Shown here in pieces: positions 63,057 through 64,000 of a DNA stretch of 64,000 bases. The stretch lies in assembly GCF_003096815.1 (NCBI RefSeq), contig NZ_QENY01000008.1, forward strand, positions 46,976 to 110,975, in the 5' to 3' direction. Source of the DNA: Hallella colorans. Its GTDB lineage: Bacteria > Bacteroidota > Bacteroidia > Bacteroidales > Bacteroidaceae. The position numbers were made by a program, and so were the translations under genes. Under the pieces are notes generated by a model. It did not search any database. It was not told the DNA's origin and worked only from the letters and a program-made list of their open reading frames with translations. Each line of letters starts with the position of its first letter. Positions within the stretch are counted from its first letter, which is position 1.

Positions 63057-63067
63057 ATGGCACGTGG

Positions 63068-63089
63068 CCAAGGGGCGATAGCCCCTTGG
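63068..63089 (+). terminator. Hairpin after tdh
   Basis: CCAAGGGGC, loop GATA, GCCCCTTGG: a strong stem without a T tract right after; a run of T-rich sequence (TGTTTGTTGT) follows 10 bases on. It may stabilise the mRNA end or act as a weak terminator. Confidence 0.45.
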
Positions 63090-63280
63090 TCGATAACCTG
63101 TTTGTTGTCAACACGAAGTATGGACATGAGCCAAAAACTGTTGAAACAAACACGCAAAGCAGCTATCGGAATTGGCGTATTGGCGAATGGCATGGCCATT
63201 GTTCGCAAATATGCCAATTTTGATATATATTAATAGGTGTCTGTAAAACAAGAGGGTATATACATGGCAAACCTTTTTTG

Positions 63281-64000
63281 GGCTCTGTAGAAAAAGTATG
63301 GCGTCTCATTTTGCTATTGAGATTAACCCATTGGTACAATAAATGCCCGTATGTTTTTTGAAGAGACGCTCGTCATGTACAACATAGGTGGGGGGCGAAT
63401 GGGGCGTGTGTACGCTTCGAGATGGCGACAGAATGTTTACGCATTTTCGGTTTTTCTCTTTAAAAACCTGCTTATCCCAAACGCAGTATTTGAAAAATTA
63501 GAAATAGTCAATTATTTGAACAAAACGCCCTCTCAAATTCGCTTATTTAAAAATAAGTTTGCCTTCGCCCGAAATACGCGAAATCTGTGATAGTTTGTAA
63601 ATAACTGACATTCAGCATCTTTTAAAAAACAGCCTTTATTCTCCTATTTTGTGGTCTGCGATTAAGTATCAAATGGCATGATGATAAGGTTGTAATCGCA
63701 GCGTGATTGAGGCTCTTCCGCGCTGCGAATAAGGCCTAATCAGGCTATGAGCAAGCACCAATCGCAGCCTTCTTATGATTTTTGGTAACGCTCTACTTGG
63801 TTTTGACAAAAAAAGATAGCCCTTTTTGCTCTGGATGACTCGAAAATAATGATCAAAAAAACAGTAATTATATTTTATAAAATGAAGAATAAGGAGTAAG
63901 GAGAGAAGAGTGGGGAGCGAAGAATGAATGAAGACAGCAGCACCGGATTCGAGAGGCGTCTGAGCGCGGTAGAAATTTGCGCGTGTGAACTTTTATGCCT
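63281..64000. repeat. 719-bp direct repeat, copy 2 (reaches the window edge)
   Basis: The second copy of the block at 7621-8339, in the same orientation, about 95 percent identical; the final base in the window differs from copy 1. It starts 224 bases after the tdh gene. It extends to the edge, so the true right end is not visible. Confidence 0.9.

Noticed and set aside
63120..63233. A 37-codon frame after tdh (begins MDMSQKLLKQTRKAA)
   Set aside because: Too short, with no recognisable feature and no promoter; it lies between the tdh hairpin and the repeat and is probably chance.
63697..63727. CGCAGCG/CGCTGCG stem in repeat copy 2 as a conserved RNA hairpin
   Set aside because: The first arm is CACAGTG in copy 1 with no compensating change in the other arm, so the pairing is not kept.

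Overview
The window is a stretch of a Bacteroidota chromosome, most likely Prevotella or a close relative in the Prevotellaceae. The signs are a SusC/SusD pair, promoters of the Bacteroidota type (TTTG, 19-20 bases, TAnnTTTG), a type IX secretion sorting domain on a 2012-residue surface protein, a glycine-lipid acyltransferase pair, and family-level protein similarity throughout. The species is inferred from protein families; no database was searched.

Layout. 1-221: 5' part of a secreted M6-type protease gene (minus). 493-1620: AAA+ ATPase. 2073-7020: susD and susC behind a clear promoter. 7021-8587: gene-free, mostly one copy of a 719-bp repeat. 8588-25178: complete division and wall (dcw) cluster on the minus strand, in transcription order mraZ, rsmH, ftsL-like, ftsI, murE, mraY, murD, ftsW, murG, murC, ftsQ, ftsA, ftsZ, then a GatB/YqeY protein. 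25938-27802: two acyltransferases (GlsA/GlsB type). 27937-29277: dgt. 29385-34233: dut, a TPR protein, a DUF4292 lipoprotein and an EnvC-like protein. 35101-36909: acyl-CoA ligase. 36993-40856: prfB, a small membrane protein, CYTH, VanZ (opposite strand), helix-hairpin-helix protein and DUF4252 protein. 40971-41264: tRNA-Pro and tRNA-Phe. 41322-49396, minus strand: murF, sugar kinase, ackA, pta, cdaA, folP and an AraC regulator. 49767-56031: a 55-residue protein gene and the large beta-helix adhesin. 56227-60046, minus strand: lpxH-like, DUF59, radC-like, glycosyltransferase and efp. 60487-60642: rpmH. 60717-63056: kbl and tdh, divergent, together converting threonine to glycine and acetyl-CoA. 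63281-64000: second copy of the 719-bp repeat.

How the genes work together. The dcw cluster plus the separate murF supplies most cytoplasmic peptidoglycan precursor steps and the FtsZ, A, Q, L, W, I division machinery; MraZ probably controls it through a box of three repeats at its own promoter. pta and ackA make ATP and acetate from acetyl-CoA. folP and cdaA form an apparent operon. The AraC gene and the adhesin locus diverge from a region with a run of eight G.

Most of the window is conserved core chromosome. The parts that deserve attention are the paired 719-bp repeats, the adhesin locus with its small upstream gene and G8 run, the MraZ operator, and several inverted repeats. I found no CRISPR array, prophage, transposase or obvious defence island.
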